From contig CAADYR010000091.1 in assembly GCA_900753305.1 (NCBI GenBank), forward strand, positions 1 to 64,000: a DNA stretch of 64,000 bases. Direction: 5' to 3'. The translations under genes and the position numbers were made by a program. The notes beneath the pieces were generated by a model. It searched no databases. It worked only from the letters and a program-made list of their open reading frames with translations, and was not told the origin of the DNA. Every line of letters begins with the position of its first letter. Position 1 is the first letter of the stretch. This document shows, piece by piece, positions 1 to 8,775 of the stretch. This DNA comes from Lachnospiraceae bacterium. Its GTDB lineage: Bacteria > Bacillota > Clostridia > Lachnospirales > Lachnospiraceae.

Positions 1-884
1 AGTTCAGACGTATCAAAGCATATTATGCTTATGGTGTATTACAACAGAAAGAAAATAATGATATCTATGTGGCAGAAGGATATGCAGGTAAACTGGAATA
101 TCCGTTACAGCAGTCCAGCGTTGAAAAAGCCTGTGCCAGGATGATGACTTTGCAGGAGCAATACTTTCCGGATGCACAGACATATTATGCAATAGTGCCT
201 GACAAAAATTATTATCTGGCAAAGCAGAATGGATTTCCGGCAATGGATTATAACGAAATGGAGCGGATCATGCAGCATAAATTGCCAACAATGTCATATA
301 TTCCCCTTTGGGATACGTTGGAGTTAGAGGATTATTATCATACAGATACCCACTGGAGGCAGGACAGATTGTATAATGTGTTGGAACGGCTGGGAGAATA
401 TATGGATTTTTCAATTGATATGACACATATGTCAGTTCAGGCAGTGATGCCCTTTTATGGAGTTTATTATGGACAATCCGCGTTACCCATGCAGCCGGAC
501 ACATTGTATTATTTGACAGATAAAACCATAGAAGCAGCAAGTGTATGGAATTTGGAAAAGAATCGTACAGAGGATATTTATCAGCAGAGTATTCTGAATG
601 AGGAAGGTGTTGTTGACAAGTATGATATATTTATGGGAGGAGCAGCATCGGTTCAGATCATTACTTCGCCTAAGGCTCAGACAGGGAGAAAACTCATCAT
701 TTTCAGAGATTCTTTTACAAGTAGTCTTGCACCTTTGCTGTCAGAGGTTTACCATGAGATTATATTAATTGATACTCGTTATATTGCATCCTCATTGTTA
801 GGAGAATATGTGGATTTTTCAAATGCAGATGTGTTATTTCTCTACAACACAATATTGCTGAATCATGCAAGTATGCTGAAATAG
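1..884 (+). CDS. DHHW-family (AlgX/AlgJ-like) protein, 5' end outside window
   Basis: The frame is open from base 3 with no start in view, so this is the C-terminal part (about 293 residues) of a longer protein ending in TAG. It contains the motif HTDTHW, the Asp-x-His-Trp signature of DHHW proteins, which resemble the SGNH-fold AlgX/AlgJ factors of polysaccharide O-acetylation. Near the end, FRDSF followed by a hydrophobic stretch and IDTRY also match that group. In Firmicutes these proteins usually sit beside a membrane-bound O-acyltransferase (MBOAT) gene, which would lie upstream of this window. The likely role is acylation of an exported or cell-wall glycan at the cell surface; substrate unknown. 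An in-frame GTG at 69 could be mistaken for a start, but the homology and the open frame continue upstream of it. Confidence 0.7.
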   Translation, partial: FRRIKAYYAYGVLQQKENNDIYVAEGYAGKLEYPLQQSSVEKACARMMTLQEQYFPDAQTYYAIVPDKNYYLAKQNGFPAMDYNEMERIMQHKLPTMSYIPLWDTLELEDYYHTDTHWRQDRLYNVLERLGEYMDFSIDMTHMSVQAVMPFYGVYYGQSALPMQPDTLYYLTDKTIEAASVWNLEKNRTEDIYQQSILNEEGVVDKYDIFMGGAASVQIITSPKAQTGRKLIIFRDSFTSSLAPLLSEVYHEIILIDTRYIASSLLGEYVDFSNADVLFLYNTILLNHASMLK

Positions 885-914
885 TAGCGGTATCGGAAAG
901 GTTGGAATATCAAT

Positions 915-1793
915 ATGATATATGGAGCATTAGAAGCAGGCGGAACTAAAATGGTAGTTGCCCTAGGAGATGAAACAGGTAAGATTCTGGAGCAGAAGTC
1001 GATTCCTACAACAACTCCGGAAGAAACAATACCACAGATCATTGATTATTTTTCACAAAAAAACATAGCGGCATTGGGAATTGGTGCTTTTGGACCAGTC
1101 GATGTAGTAAAAGGTTCACCTACGTATGGTCGTATTTTGAATACTCCTAAAATAGCATGGAGACAGTATGATCTGGTCGGAGCATTGAAAGAGGCACTTC
1201 ATGTTCCAATCGGATTGGATACAGATGTAAACGGTTCCTGCCTGGGTGAAATGACATACGGATGTGCCAAAGGGCTTGATACTGTGGTCTATCTGACAAT
1301 AGGAACAGGAATCGGTGCCGGGATTGCAGTGGGAGGCAGACTTCTTCATGGAATGATGCATCCGGAAGCGGGACATATTCTGATATCCCGAAATCCTCAT
1401 GATCCGGGGCATAGTGTGTGTCCCTGCCATGACAGTTGTCTGGAAGGACTGGCATCAGGACCTTCTATTGAAGCCAGATGGGGCAAAAAGGCATATGAGT
1501 TAGTAGATAAGCAGGTAGTATGGGAACTGGAAAGTGAATATCTGGCAAAGGGAATAGCTAATATGATACTGACATTGAGTCCACAGAGAATTATTCTGGG
1601 TGGTGGTGTCATGCATCAGGAACAACTGTTTCCAATGATACGCAGTAAAGTACTGGAGTATTTGAATCATTATTATGAAACACCATATTTAGAAGATATG
1701 GAACATTATATTGTGCCTGCAAGTCTGCATGACGATCAGGGAATTATGGGCGCAGTCAGACTGGCACAATTGGCATATGCTCAGGAAATATAA
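915..1793 (+). CDS. ROK-family sugar kinase, probable fructokinase
   Basis: A 292-residue cytoplasmic kinase of the ROK family. The N-terminal phosphate-binding GGTK is at residues 9-12. HPEAGH at 149-154 is followed by CPCHDSC, so the ROK zinc site is probably H154, C169, C171 and C175. The run CLEGLASGPSIEARWG is typical of Bacillus-type fructokinases (YdhR/ScrK group), which phosphorylate fructose and sometimes mannose with ATP. The ATG follows a weak purine-rich stretch (GGAAAGG at about 895). It lies 30 bases after the DHHW gene and 50 bases before a GH2 glycosidase, so it may phosphorylate a sugar released by that enzyme. Family call is firm; the preferred sugar is inferred. Confidence 0.85.
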   Translation: MIYGALEAGGTKMVVALGDETGKILEQKSIPTTTPEETIPQIIDYFSQKNIAALGIGAFGPVDVVKGSPTYGRILNTPKIAWRQYDLVGALKEALHVPIGLDTDVNGSCLGEMTYGCAKGLDTVVYLTIGTGIGAGIAVGGRLLHGMMHPEAGHILISRNPHDPGHSVCPCHDSCLEGLASGPSIEARWGKKAYELVDKQVVWELESEYLAKGIANMILTLSPQRIILGGGVMHQEQLFPMIRSKVLEYLNHYYETPYLEDMEHYIVPASLHDDQGIMGAVRLAQLAYAQEI

Positions 1794-1843
1794 ACAATAA
1801 TACATAAGTTATGTGATTGAGCAGGCAGAAGGGAGTAGACAGG

Positions 1844-3610
1844 ATGAAAATAAAGGAAATGATCCAGGCATTACAGTTACAAAAGAAGGACTCCGGAAAG
1901 AACCAGCTTATGACTGTATGGGGGGAGCATTTGAATAAAGATAAAGTTCTGGAGGAATATCCCAGACCGCAGATGGTCAGAAATAACTATACAATATTAA
2001 ATGGTATGTGGAAATATGCATTTACATTGAACAGTAAGATGCCGGAGCATTATGATGGCGAGATTCTGGTGCCATTTTCTCCGGAAGCGTATTTGTCCGG
2101 AGTCAACAGACAATTGCAGCCTAAGGAATTTCTCTGGTATGAGAGAATGATCCTGCTCGATGAAATACCGAAAGAAAACAGGCTGATCCTGCACTTTGGA
2201 GCTTGTGATGAGAGATGCAGAGTGTATGTAAATGGTGCACAGGCAGGATTCCATTCAGGTGGTTATCAGGCGTTCTCACTGGATATTACGCCATATATCG
2301 TAACTGGTGAGAATCGTTTGCAAGTGTGTGTCAGGGACAGAAGTGATACTTCTTATCATGGAAGGGGCAAGCAGAAGCTGGAAAATGGCGGCATGTTTTA
2401 CACTGCACAAAGTGGTATCTGGCAGACAGTATGGTATGAATGGGTACCGGATATTTATGTGCAGAAAATGCATATCACTCCCCGATATGATGAGAGCAGT
2501 GTGGAAATTGAACTTTTTACGAATGAAAAGACACAGGAATGTCAACCGTGCCGTATTGTGATCTATGAAAATGAAGTTCCAGTCAGTGAAATGACAGTTT
2601 CAGGTGTGCGTAAGGTGACCATGCCAATTCCCAATATGCATAGCTGGTCTCCGATTGATCCTTTTCTGTATCAGGTGATCATCAATTACGGAGAAGATCA
2701 GATAGCAGGGTACTTCGGAATGAGATGTTTTACTGTTGAAAAGGATGTAGATAATATACCCAGACTGTGTCTGAATCATGTACCATATTTTCAGAATGGA
2801 ATTCTGGATCAGGGCTATTATCCGGAGAGCCTGTTGACTCCGGTTAGTGATGAAGCAATGATACAGGATATCATGATGGCAAAGAAACATGGTTTTAACA
2901 TGATCCGTAAACACTGTAAGATAGAACCTATGAGATGGTATTATCATTGTGACAGGCTTGGAATGCTGGTGTGGCAGGATATGATCAATGGTGGAGAAGA
3001 ATATCGTCTGTTGTATACCACATATATTCCCACTGTTATTAAGAGATTGCGTAAAATAAAGGACAATAAGTATGCTTTATTGTCCAGACGCAATCCCAAA
3101 GGCAGGCGGGAATGGAAAAAAGAATGCCTCGAAACAATAGAACAGTTATATAACTGTACCTGTATCTGCACATGGGTATTATTCAATGAGGGATGGGGAC
3201 AGTTTGATGCGGCAGAAAATACAGAGATGGTGCGCAAAGTTGATAACAGCCGTCTGATCGATGCTCATAGTGGCTGGTTTGACCAGAATGCAGGTGATCT
3301 GAAGAGTGTACACATTTATTTCTTTGACCTGGTTACAGAACAGAGCAGGAAACCATATTCCATATCGGAATATGGAGGACTTGCGTGCGGAATAGAAGGA
3401 CATAGTTATTCAGATGATGTATTTGGATATGGAACATATTCCGTTCATGATCTGAAGAAAGAGTACAAAAAAATGCAGCGCAAAATCCAGGATCTCTATC
3501 CGGAAGGATTAAGCGCTGCAGTGTATACACAGTTAACAGATATTGAGGAAGAGGTAAATGGATTACTTACCTATGACCGTAAAGTATCGAAACTGGATAT
3601 GCGATTATAA
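1844..3610 (+). CDS. glycoside hydrolase family 2 protein
   Basis: A 588-residue intracellular glycosidase with no signal peptide. The N-terminal third is a GH2 sugar-binding beta-sandwich, followed by an immunoglobulin-like domain and a TIM barrel. The barrel shows the GH2 acid/base in NEGWGQF (Glu449) and a probable nucleophile in SEYGG (Glu509). It is much shorter than LacZ (about 1000 residues) and somewhat shorter than GusA-type enzymes. The closest type by eye is the uncharacterised NEGWGQ subgroup, so beta-galactosidase, glucuronidase and mannosidase activities all remain possible. I chose ATG 1844, preceded by GAAGGGAG, over an in-frame TTG at 1817. The gene follows the ROK kinase in the same direction. 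Its stop overlaps the stop of the opposite-strand transporter by six bases. Confidence 0.85.
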   Translation: MKIKEMIQALQLQKKDSGKNQLMTVWGEHLNKDKVLEEYPRPQMVRNNYTILNGMWKYAFTLNSKMPEHYDGEILVPFSPEAYLSGVNRQLQPKEFLWYERMILLDEIPKENRLILHFGACDERCRVYVNGAQAGFHSGGYQAFSLDITPYIVTGENRLQVCVRDRSDTSYHGRGKQKLENGGMFYTAQSGIWQTVWYEWVPDIYVQKMHITPRYDESSVEIELFTNEKTQECQPCRIVIYENEVPVSEMTVSGVRKVTMPIPNMHSWSPIDPFLYQVIINYGEDQIAGYFGMRCFTVEKDVDNIPRLCLNHVPYFQNGILDQGYYPESLLTPVSDEAMIQDIMMAKKHGFNMIRKHCKIEPMRWYYHCDRLGMLVWQDMINGGEEYRLLYTTYIPTVIKRLRKIKDNKYALLSRRNPKGRREWKKECLETIEQLYNCTCICTWVLFNEGWGQFDAAENTEMVRKVDNSRLIDAHSGWFDQNAGDLKSVHIYFFDLVTEQSRKPYSISEYGGLACGIEGHSYSDDVFGYGTYSVHDLKKEYKKMQRKIQDLYPEGLSAAVYTQLTDIEEEVNGLLTYDRKVSKLDMRL

Positions 3611-5002
3611 TACATTAAGAATTCCGGTGGACATCAGGAATAAAATGAGCATAACAACCGGAACAACATATTGGATCATGAAACGGTATAATCCCGCCCG
3701 TGGAAATTTCTCATGATTCTTTGTCACTTCATCAACAATCCACTGAGGACCGATGACCCAGCCGATGAAGATACTGGTCAGCAGAGAAATGAATGGCATC
3801 AGGAAACTGTTGCTGATATAGTCCATAACATCAAGCAGTTGTCCGACAGAACCGTTGGGCAACTGTAATTCAAAGTAGAATACATTATATCCCAGACAGA
3901 TCAACAGAGCAGTAACAAGAGAATATACACCAATAACAGCACACATCTTTTTCCTTGATTGATGGAAAATCTCCATACAGTTGGCTACCAGAGTCTCCAT
4001 AACGGATACACAGGATGTTAACGCCGCAAATGCGAGCATGATAAAGAATATAATTGCAACGAATCTTCCAAGAATACCCATGGATTCAAAAACCTTGGGT
4101 AATGTAATAAAAATCAGGCTTGGACCGGATGACATGCCTTCTGTTCCAAGAAATACAAATACAGCAGGAATGATCATCATACCTGCAAGAAATGCAACAG
4201 CGGTATCAAATATTTCAATCTGGTTGGTTGCCTTGCTCAGATTCACGTCATCTTTCACATAAGAACCATAAGTGATCATGATTCCCATAGATACACTCAG
4301 AGAAAAGAATAACTGACTCATGGCATCCAATAATATTTCAAGGAAACGTTTGGCAGTCAGACCGGTGAAGTCCGGACGCAGGTATACCATAAGCCCCTGA
4401 AGTCCGGTTCGCACAGTGCCGTCACTGTCTTTGTGAGACAGAGTCAGTGAAAAGACAGCAATGATAATGATCATCAGGATCAGACCGGGCATAATGATTC
4501 TGGAGAATTTTTCAATTCCCTTTTCAATGCCACAGAAAACAATCCATGCGGTAATGGACAAAAAAATTAACATGAAAACAATAGGAGATGCTTTTGAAGT
4601 AATGAAAGATATGAAATATCCGTCTTTTGCAGCGTCTGTACCATTAGAAATCATGTATACGGACAGATATTTCAGAATCCATCCACCGATCACTGAATAA
4701 TAAGTCATGATCAATGTTGGAACCAGAAAGGTCAGATAACCAAGAAAACGCCATTTTTTATGCAGGGTGGCATATGCGTTAAGTGCATTTTGTTTTGTTC
4801 GGCGACCGATTGCCACATCAGTTGTCAGAAGTACAAAACCGAAGGTAAGGACCAGGACCAGGTAAATGAGTAGAAACAGACCGCCCCCATCTTTGGCGCA
4901 CAGATATGGAAAGCGCCATATATTACCTACACCGACAGCACTTCCGGCAGCAGCAAGTACAAAACCGATCGAGCCACTGAAATTACTTTTTTTACTTTTC
5001 AT
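3605..5002 (-). CDS. sodium-dependent transporter, NSS (SNF) family
   Basis: A membrane protein of about 465 residues with 11-12 hydrophobic segments. It belongs to the neurotransmitter:sodium symporter family, which in bacteria imports amino acids with Na+. The first membrane segment carries GSAVGVGNIWRFPYLC, the unwound TM1 region that binds substrate and Na+. The length suits the bacterial members that lack TM12. Start choice: ATG 5002 has GAAAGG 13 bases upstream. An ATG at 5014 and a TTG at 5023 are in frame but sit on or beside that site. The gene converges on the GH2 gene with a 6-base overlap and no visible terminator between them. The transported amino acid cannot be read from sequence. 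Confidence 0.88.
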   Translation of the reverse strand: MKSKKSNFSGSIGFVLAAAGSAVGVGNIWRFPYLCAKDGGGLFLLIYLVLVLTFGFVLLTTDVAIGRRTKQNALNAYATLHKKWRFLGYLTFLVPTLIMTYYSVIGGWILKYLSVYMISNGTDAAKDGYFISFITSKASPIVFMLIFLSITAWIVFCGIEKGIEKFSRIIMPGLILMIIIIAVFSLTLSHKDSDGTVRTGLQGLMVYLRPDFTGLTAKRFLEILLDAMSQLFFSLSVSMGIMITYGSYVKDDVNLSKATNQIEIFDTAVAFLAGMMIIPAVFVFLGTEGMSSGPSLIFITLPKVFESMGILGRFVAIIFFIMLAFAALTSCVSVMETLVANCMEIFHQSRKKMCAVIGVYSLVTALLICLGYNVFYFELQLPNGSVGQLLDVMDYISNSFLMPFISLLTSIFIGWVIGPQWIVDEVTKNHEKFPRAGLYRFMIQYVVPVVMLILFLMSTGILNVL

Positions 5003-5046
5003 ATTAATAACCATGCCTTTCAAATTTTAGTACCTACATTATAGCA

Positions 5047-5086
5047 AATTAAAACCCCCATTACCACATAAAATGATAATGGGGGA
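5047..5086 (-). terminator. rho-independent terminator after uxaC
   Basis: On the minus strand a perfect 9-bp stem (CCCCCATTA pairing with TAATGGGGG, arms 5077-5085 and 5055-5063) is followed by TTTTAATTT. It lies 25 bases beyond the uxaC stop and ahead of the transporter start, so it should separate the two genes. Confidence 0.85.
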
Positions 5087-5110
5087 TATTAATACATAAA
5101 TTAATAATGA

Positions 5111-6526
5111 TTAAACTGTCTTTAAATCAAAACCAAAGTATTTTACAGCGTTGTTGTAGGAGATACCCTTAACAATTTCTTCCAGAGTTTCCATATCAGC
5201 AGGGAATTCTCCATTCTCTACCCATCCGCCTACCAGGTTACACATGATTCTTCTGAAATACTCATGTCTGGTGTAGGAGAGAAAACTACGGGAGTCTGTC
5301 AACATACCTACAAATCCGGATAAATTGCCCAGATTAGCAAGAGAGATCATCTGATCCTGCATACCTGTCTTGTGGTCATTGAACCACCATGCGCTGCCCT
5401 GCTGGATCTTGGCACATGCGGAAGAATCCTGGAAACATCCAAGGATGGTACCGATTGCCTGATTATCATTAGGATTCAGACTGTAGATAATAGTCTTGGG
5501 AAGCTCATCTGTTGTGATCAGTGCATTCAGGAAATCTGCAAGCTGTGCAGAAGGAGCATAGTTATTGATGCAGTCATAACCGGTATCAGGTCCTAACTGG
5601 TCATAGCGTAAAGTGTTGTTATCACGCTTACAGCCATAGTGAAGCTGCATTACCCAGTTCAGTCTGTGATACTGTTTGCCGACAAAGAGCATGAATGCAG
5701 TCTTGAACTGTAATTCTTCTTCTCTTGTAATATCAGAACCGCCAAGTCTCTTGGCAAAGATTGCTTCAATCTGAGCGTCTGTAGCAGGCTGGTACATAAC
5801 ATATTCCAAAGCGTGGTCAGATACAGAACAGCCCATAGATGCGAAGAAGTCAAGTCTCTTTAAGAGAGCTTCCTTCAGATCAGCAAATGTATGGATAGCG
5901 ACACCACTTACGGAAGATAACTTCTCCAGGTAAGCAGGGTAGTCAGGCTTCTCAATGTTCATGGCCTTGTCAGGACGCCATGCAGGAAGTACCTGTACAT
6001 CGAAGGTATCATCCTCAGCGAGCTGCTTATGGTATTCCAGAGAATCTACGGGATCATCAGTAGTACAGATCAGAGTAACGTTAGACTGTTTGATCAGTCC
6101 ACGAACGCTCATGTTGTCTTCCTTTAATTTAGCATTGCACAGATTCCAGACTTCTTCTGCTGTATTCTTGTTCAGAATACCGTTATAGCCGAAGTAACGC
6201 TGTAACTCAAGGTGTGTCCAGTGATACAGCGGATTACCGATTGCCTTGCCGACACATTCAGCCCATTTGAAGAACTTCTCCTTATCGGAAGCGTCTCCTG
6301 TAATGAATTTCTCATCTACACCACAGGAACGCATGAAACGCCATTTGTAGTGGTCACCGCCCAACCATACCTGTGTAATATTGTCAAATTTACGATCATT
6401 TGCTATTTCAGCAGGATTAATGTGGCAGTGGTAGTCAAGAATAGGTGTTTTTTCAGCATAGTTGTGAAAAAGGTTGCTTGCAGTTTCTGTCTGCAACAGG
6501 AAATCCTTATCCATAAAATTTTTCAT
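5111..6526 (-). CDS. uxaC: glucuronate/galacturonate isomerase UxaC
   Basis: A 471-residue uronate isomerase (EC 5.3.1.12) that converts D-glucuronate to D-fructuronate and D-galacturonate to D-tagaturonate in the cytoplasm, the first step of hexuronate catabolism. It has the amidohydrolase-fold metal motif DYHCHI near residue 30 and family-typical WLGGDHYKWR. Length is normal for UxaC. The ATG is preceded by a strong AGGAGG at 7-8 bases. It lies downstream of, and in the same direction as, a LacI-type regulator with only 53 bases between, and shares the region with divergent kduI, so all three probably form one uronate/pectin regulon. The later genes (uxaB/uxuB, uxaA/uxuA, kdgK, kdgA) are not in the window. 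Confidence 0.96.
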   Translation of the reverse strand: MKNFMDKDFLLQTETASNLFHNYAEKTPILDYHCHINPAEIANDRKFDNITQVWLGGDHYKWRFMRSCGVDEKFITGDASDKEKFFKWAECVGKAIGNPLYHWTHLELQRYFGYNGILNKNTAEEVWNLCNAKLKEDNMSVRGLIKQSNVTLICTTDDPVDSLEYHKQLAEDDTFDVQVLPAWRPDKAMNIEKPDYPAYLEKLSSVSGVAIHTFADLKEALLKRLDFFASMGCSVSDHALEYVMYQPATDAQIEAIFAKRLGGSDITREEELQFKTAFMLFVGKQYHRLNWVMQLHYGCKRDNNTLRYDQLGPDTGYDCINNYAPSAQLADFLNALITTDELPKTIIYSLNPNDNQAIGTILGCFQDSSACAKIQQGSAWWFNDHKTGMQDQMISLANLGNLSGFVGMLTDSRSFLSYTRHEYFRRIMCNLVGGWVENGEFPADMETLEEIVKGISYNNAVKYFGFDLKTV

Positions 6527-6579
6527 GGGTTTGCCTCCTAATTAATTACATTTAAATAGTTATATAAGAAAAGGTGCAC

Positions 6580-7587
6580 TTATGAAAGCGTTGTACCTCT
6601 TTTTATCAGTTCGCCGGAAAAGATAACTTTCTGCGGCATTTCACGATTATCCAGAATACCGATCAGGGTAGATACGATATGATGGCATAGTGTTTCAAGA
6701 CGATTATCTACGCTGGTCAGTTCAGGCTCACAGCAGGTACTTAAGATGGAATTATTATATCCGATAACAGATAGATCATCAGGAATGGATAGACCTTTCT
6801 TATGAGCATATTTGATCGCACCGATCGCCAAATTATCATCTGCAGCGATGACTGCATGATACTTGATCTGTGGATCAAGGTTGGACAGAAAATCAGCAAT
6901 TGCAGGAAGATTGGCATGACTTCCGGGAAAATACTGCATATATTCCATACGAAGTGCAATACCGCGCTGCGTCAGTGCGCTCTGATAACCTGATAATTTA
7001 CGCAGGGCAGAGTAGGATTGGGAGTTATACAGATACAGAATATCTTCAATACCTGTGTCCAGAATATAAGAAGTAGCCTGCATTGTGGATTTAAAGTCAT
7101 CACACAGACTGCAGTATACATTTTCATAATCAAAATCTGCATTTAAAAGAAGAATAGGTACTTCTTTTGCCGCTTCACGAATATAGTCATTCTCTTTGTC
7201 AGTAGAGGATATGAAGTTGGAACCGACAAGTACGACACTGTCTACTTTCTTATTTACAAGAAGATTCAGGTATTTCTGCTTGTCTTCCAGCTTATAACCT
7301 GTACAGCACAAAATACAGTTATAATTATTTGCTCTCAGTTCCTGCTCAATGTGATATACGGCATTGGCAAGATACAGGTCAGAAGAATCAGCACACAGAA
7401 TGCCGATGGTATTCATGGAATTAAGTCCCAGCCCACGGGCAAAGGCATTTGGAGTATAATCACAGGCTTCGATTACAGCAAGTACCTTCTTACGGGTTTC
7501 GGCACTGACATTTTCAGAACCATTGAGAACTCTGGAAACGGTAGCAATAGATACGCCTGCTTTTTCAGAAACATCATATATCGTCAT
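6580..7587 (-). CDS. LacI-family transcriptional regulator (uronate locus)
   Basis: A 335-residue regulator. Residues 1-50 form the LacI helix-turn-helix with hinge helix (YDVSEKAGVSIATVSRVLNG), and the rest is a periplasmic-binding-protein-like effector domain. It lies between uxaC (downstream, same strand) and kduI (divergent), so it is the likely local repressor for uronate or 4-deoxy-5-keto-uronate use. LacI regulators at such loci often respond to KDG or related acids; the effector here is inference. RBS AAAGGAC lies 8 bases before the ATG. Oddity: the start codon lies in one arm of a 7-bp inverted repeat whose loop carries the RBS. CcpA itself is an alternative identity, but CcpA genes are not normally placed inside uronate operons. 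Confidence 0.88.
   Translation of the reverse strand: MTIYDVSEKAGVSIATVSRVLNGSENVSAETRKKVLAVIEACDYTPNAFARGLGLNSMNTIGILCADSSDLYLANAVYHIEQELRANNYNCILCCTGYKLEDKQKYLNLLVNKKVDSVVLVGSNFISSTDKENDYIREAAKEVPILLLNADFDYENVYCSLCDDFKSTMQATSYILDTGIEDILYLYNSQSYSALRKLSGYQSALTQRGIALRMEYMQYFPGSHANLPAIADFLSNLDPQIKYHAVIAADDNLAIGAIKYAHKKGLSIPDDLSVIGYNNSILSTCCEPELTSVDNRLETLCHHIVSTLIGILDNREMPQKVIFSGELIKRGTTLS
6583..6596. promoter_or_regulatory. possible partial LacI/cre-type operator upstream of uxaC
   Basis: TGAAAGCGTT is identical to the first ten bases of the strong operator at 7770, but the second half (GTAC) matches only if one base is looped out. It covers the last codons of the LacI gene and lies 57 bases upstream of uxaC. 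This is a weak site on its own; the shared half-site is what makes it worth noting. Confidence 0.35.
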
Positions 7588-7611
7588 GAGTATTGTCCTT
7601 TCTGACTCATG
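7585..7611 (-). promoter_or_regulatory. inverted repeat enclosing the RBS and start codon of the LacI gene
   Basis: CATGAGT (7585-7591) and ACTCATG (7605-7611) are perfect complements. In the mRNA the ATG would lie in the 7-bp stem and the AAAGGAC ribosome-binding site in the 13-base loop. It could limit translation of the regulator or serve as a DNA operator. Confidence 0.4.
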
Positions 7612-7741
7612 GGCTTCATATGTAAACTAACTAAGGTACTTTGTGTGTACCGTGAAAATAACTATGTAAGCACTACCATAAATCACTTAAATTGTACTAT
7701 GAAAGTCTCTGAAAATCAAGCACTAAACTAATAATCTTTTA

Positions 7742-7770
7742 TTGACTCTTTCTACAGAATGGAGTAAAAT
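7742..7770 (+). promoter_or_regulatory. sigma-A-type promoter of kduI
   Basis: TTGACT (7742-7747), a 17-base spacer, then TAAAAT (7765-7770). The operator at 7770-7783 starts at the last base of the -10 box. The start codon of kduI is 76 bases further on. A weaker 12/14 cre-like site, TGTAAGCACTACCA, lies at 7665-7678, nearer the divergent LacI gene. Confidence 0.7.
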
Positions 7771-7783
7771 GAAAGCGTTTACA
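7770..7783. promoter_or_regulatory. cre / LacI-family operator at the kduI promoter
   Basis: TGAAAGCGTTTACA fits the cre consensus TGWAANCGNTNWCA at all 14 positions. Its place just after the -10 box favours repression. It may be bound by CcpA, by the adjacent LacI-type regulator, or by both. Confidence 0.75.
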
Positions 7784-7846
7784 AAGAATGCGTGACTGAC
7801 ATGCATGGTCGGATAAGATAATAAGTGATAAAGGAAGGTAGAGATT

Positions 7847-8707
7847 ATGGAACTTCGTACAGCAGCTTCACCTAAGGACGTGAAGTATTACACAACACAG
7901 AGATTGAGAGAAGAATTTTTAATTGATGACCTTTTTAAAAAGGGTGAGATCAAGTTGGTATACAGCCATATTGACCGCATAATTACTGGTTCGGCTGTTC
8001 CTGTTGAACCCATAAAATTAACAGCAGGTGATGAACTTCGTGCAGAATATTTCTGCCAGAGAAGAGAGCTTGGTGTCATTAATATCGGACCGGCAGGTAC
8101 AATTACCATTGATGGTAAGACATATGAAGTAGGTCATAAGGAAGGCATGTATATCGGTATGGGAACCAAAGATATTACTTTTGCATCTGCAGATCCTTCC
8201 AATCCTGCAAAATTCTACCTGAACAGTGCACCTGCACATAAGGCATATCCTACGAAACTTATCAAACCCCAGGGAACTCCTTCAGAGGATGTTGTAATTA
8301 TCAAGGATGAGAACAAAGTAGAACTTGGATGCCTTGAAGATGCAAATCACAGAGTAATCAACAAGTATATCCTGCCGGGACAGGTAGAGAGCTGCCAGCT
8401 TGTTATGGGTATGACAGCACTGAAACCGGGCAGCGTATGGAATACAATGCCCTGTCATACACATGACAGACGTATGGAAGTATATCTGTATTTCGACATG
8501 CCGGAGGATGCATTCGTAATGCACTATATGGGAGAACCTCAGGAAACCAGACATATCGTAATGCGTAACGAACAGGCTGTTATTTCTCCAAGCTGGTCAA
8601 TCCATTCAGGAAGCGGCAGCCGTGCATATACATTTATCTGGGGCATGGTTGGAGAAAATCAGGATTTCGATGATATGGACGGTGTCAGAAATCAGGATAT
8701 CATGTAA
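7847..8707 (+). CDS. kduI: 5-dehydro-4-deoxy-D-glucuronate isomerase KduI
   Basis: A 286-residue cupin-type isomerase (EC 5.3.1.17). It converts 5-keto-4-deoxyuronate, released from unsaturated uronides by pectate lyases or glycosaminoglycan lyases, to 2,5-diketo-3-deoxygluconate. The metal-binding HTHDRRMEVYLYF is present with H204, H206 and E211. The family-typical ending VGENQDFDDMD is complete. Length matches E. coli KduI (278). RBS AAGGAAGG lies 8 bases before the ATG. It is transcribed divergently from the LacI-type regulator, from the promoter and operator at 7742-7783. KduI points to use of pectin- or GAG-derived unsaturated disaccharides; kduD is not in the window. Confidence 0.97.
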   Translation: MELRTAASPKDVKYYTTQRLREEFLIDDLFKKGEIKLVYSHIDRIITGSAVPVEPIKLTAGDELRAEYFCQRRELGVINIGPAGTITIDGKTYEVGHKEGMYIGMGTKDITFASADPSNPAKFYLNSAPAHKAYPTKLIKPQGTPSEDVVIIKDENKVELGCLEDANHRVINKYILPGQVESCQLVMGMTALKPGSVWNTMPCHTHDRRMEVYLYFDMPEDAFVMHYMGEPQETRHIVMRNEQAVISPSWSIHSGSGSRAYTFIWGMVGENQDFDDMDGVRNQDIM

Positions 8708-8775
8708 ACTATTCATGACTATGCCAATTGTGACAGCATGTGCTGTGAATATGACTTTGAACAGTTTATAATTGT

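Noticed and set aside
7692..7706. Possible CodY box upstream of kduI
   Set aside because: AAGTCTCTGAAAATC is 12/15 and has no clear position relative to the promoter at 7742.
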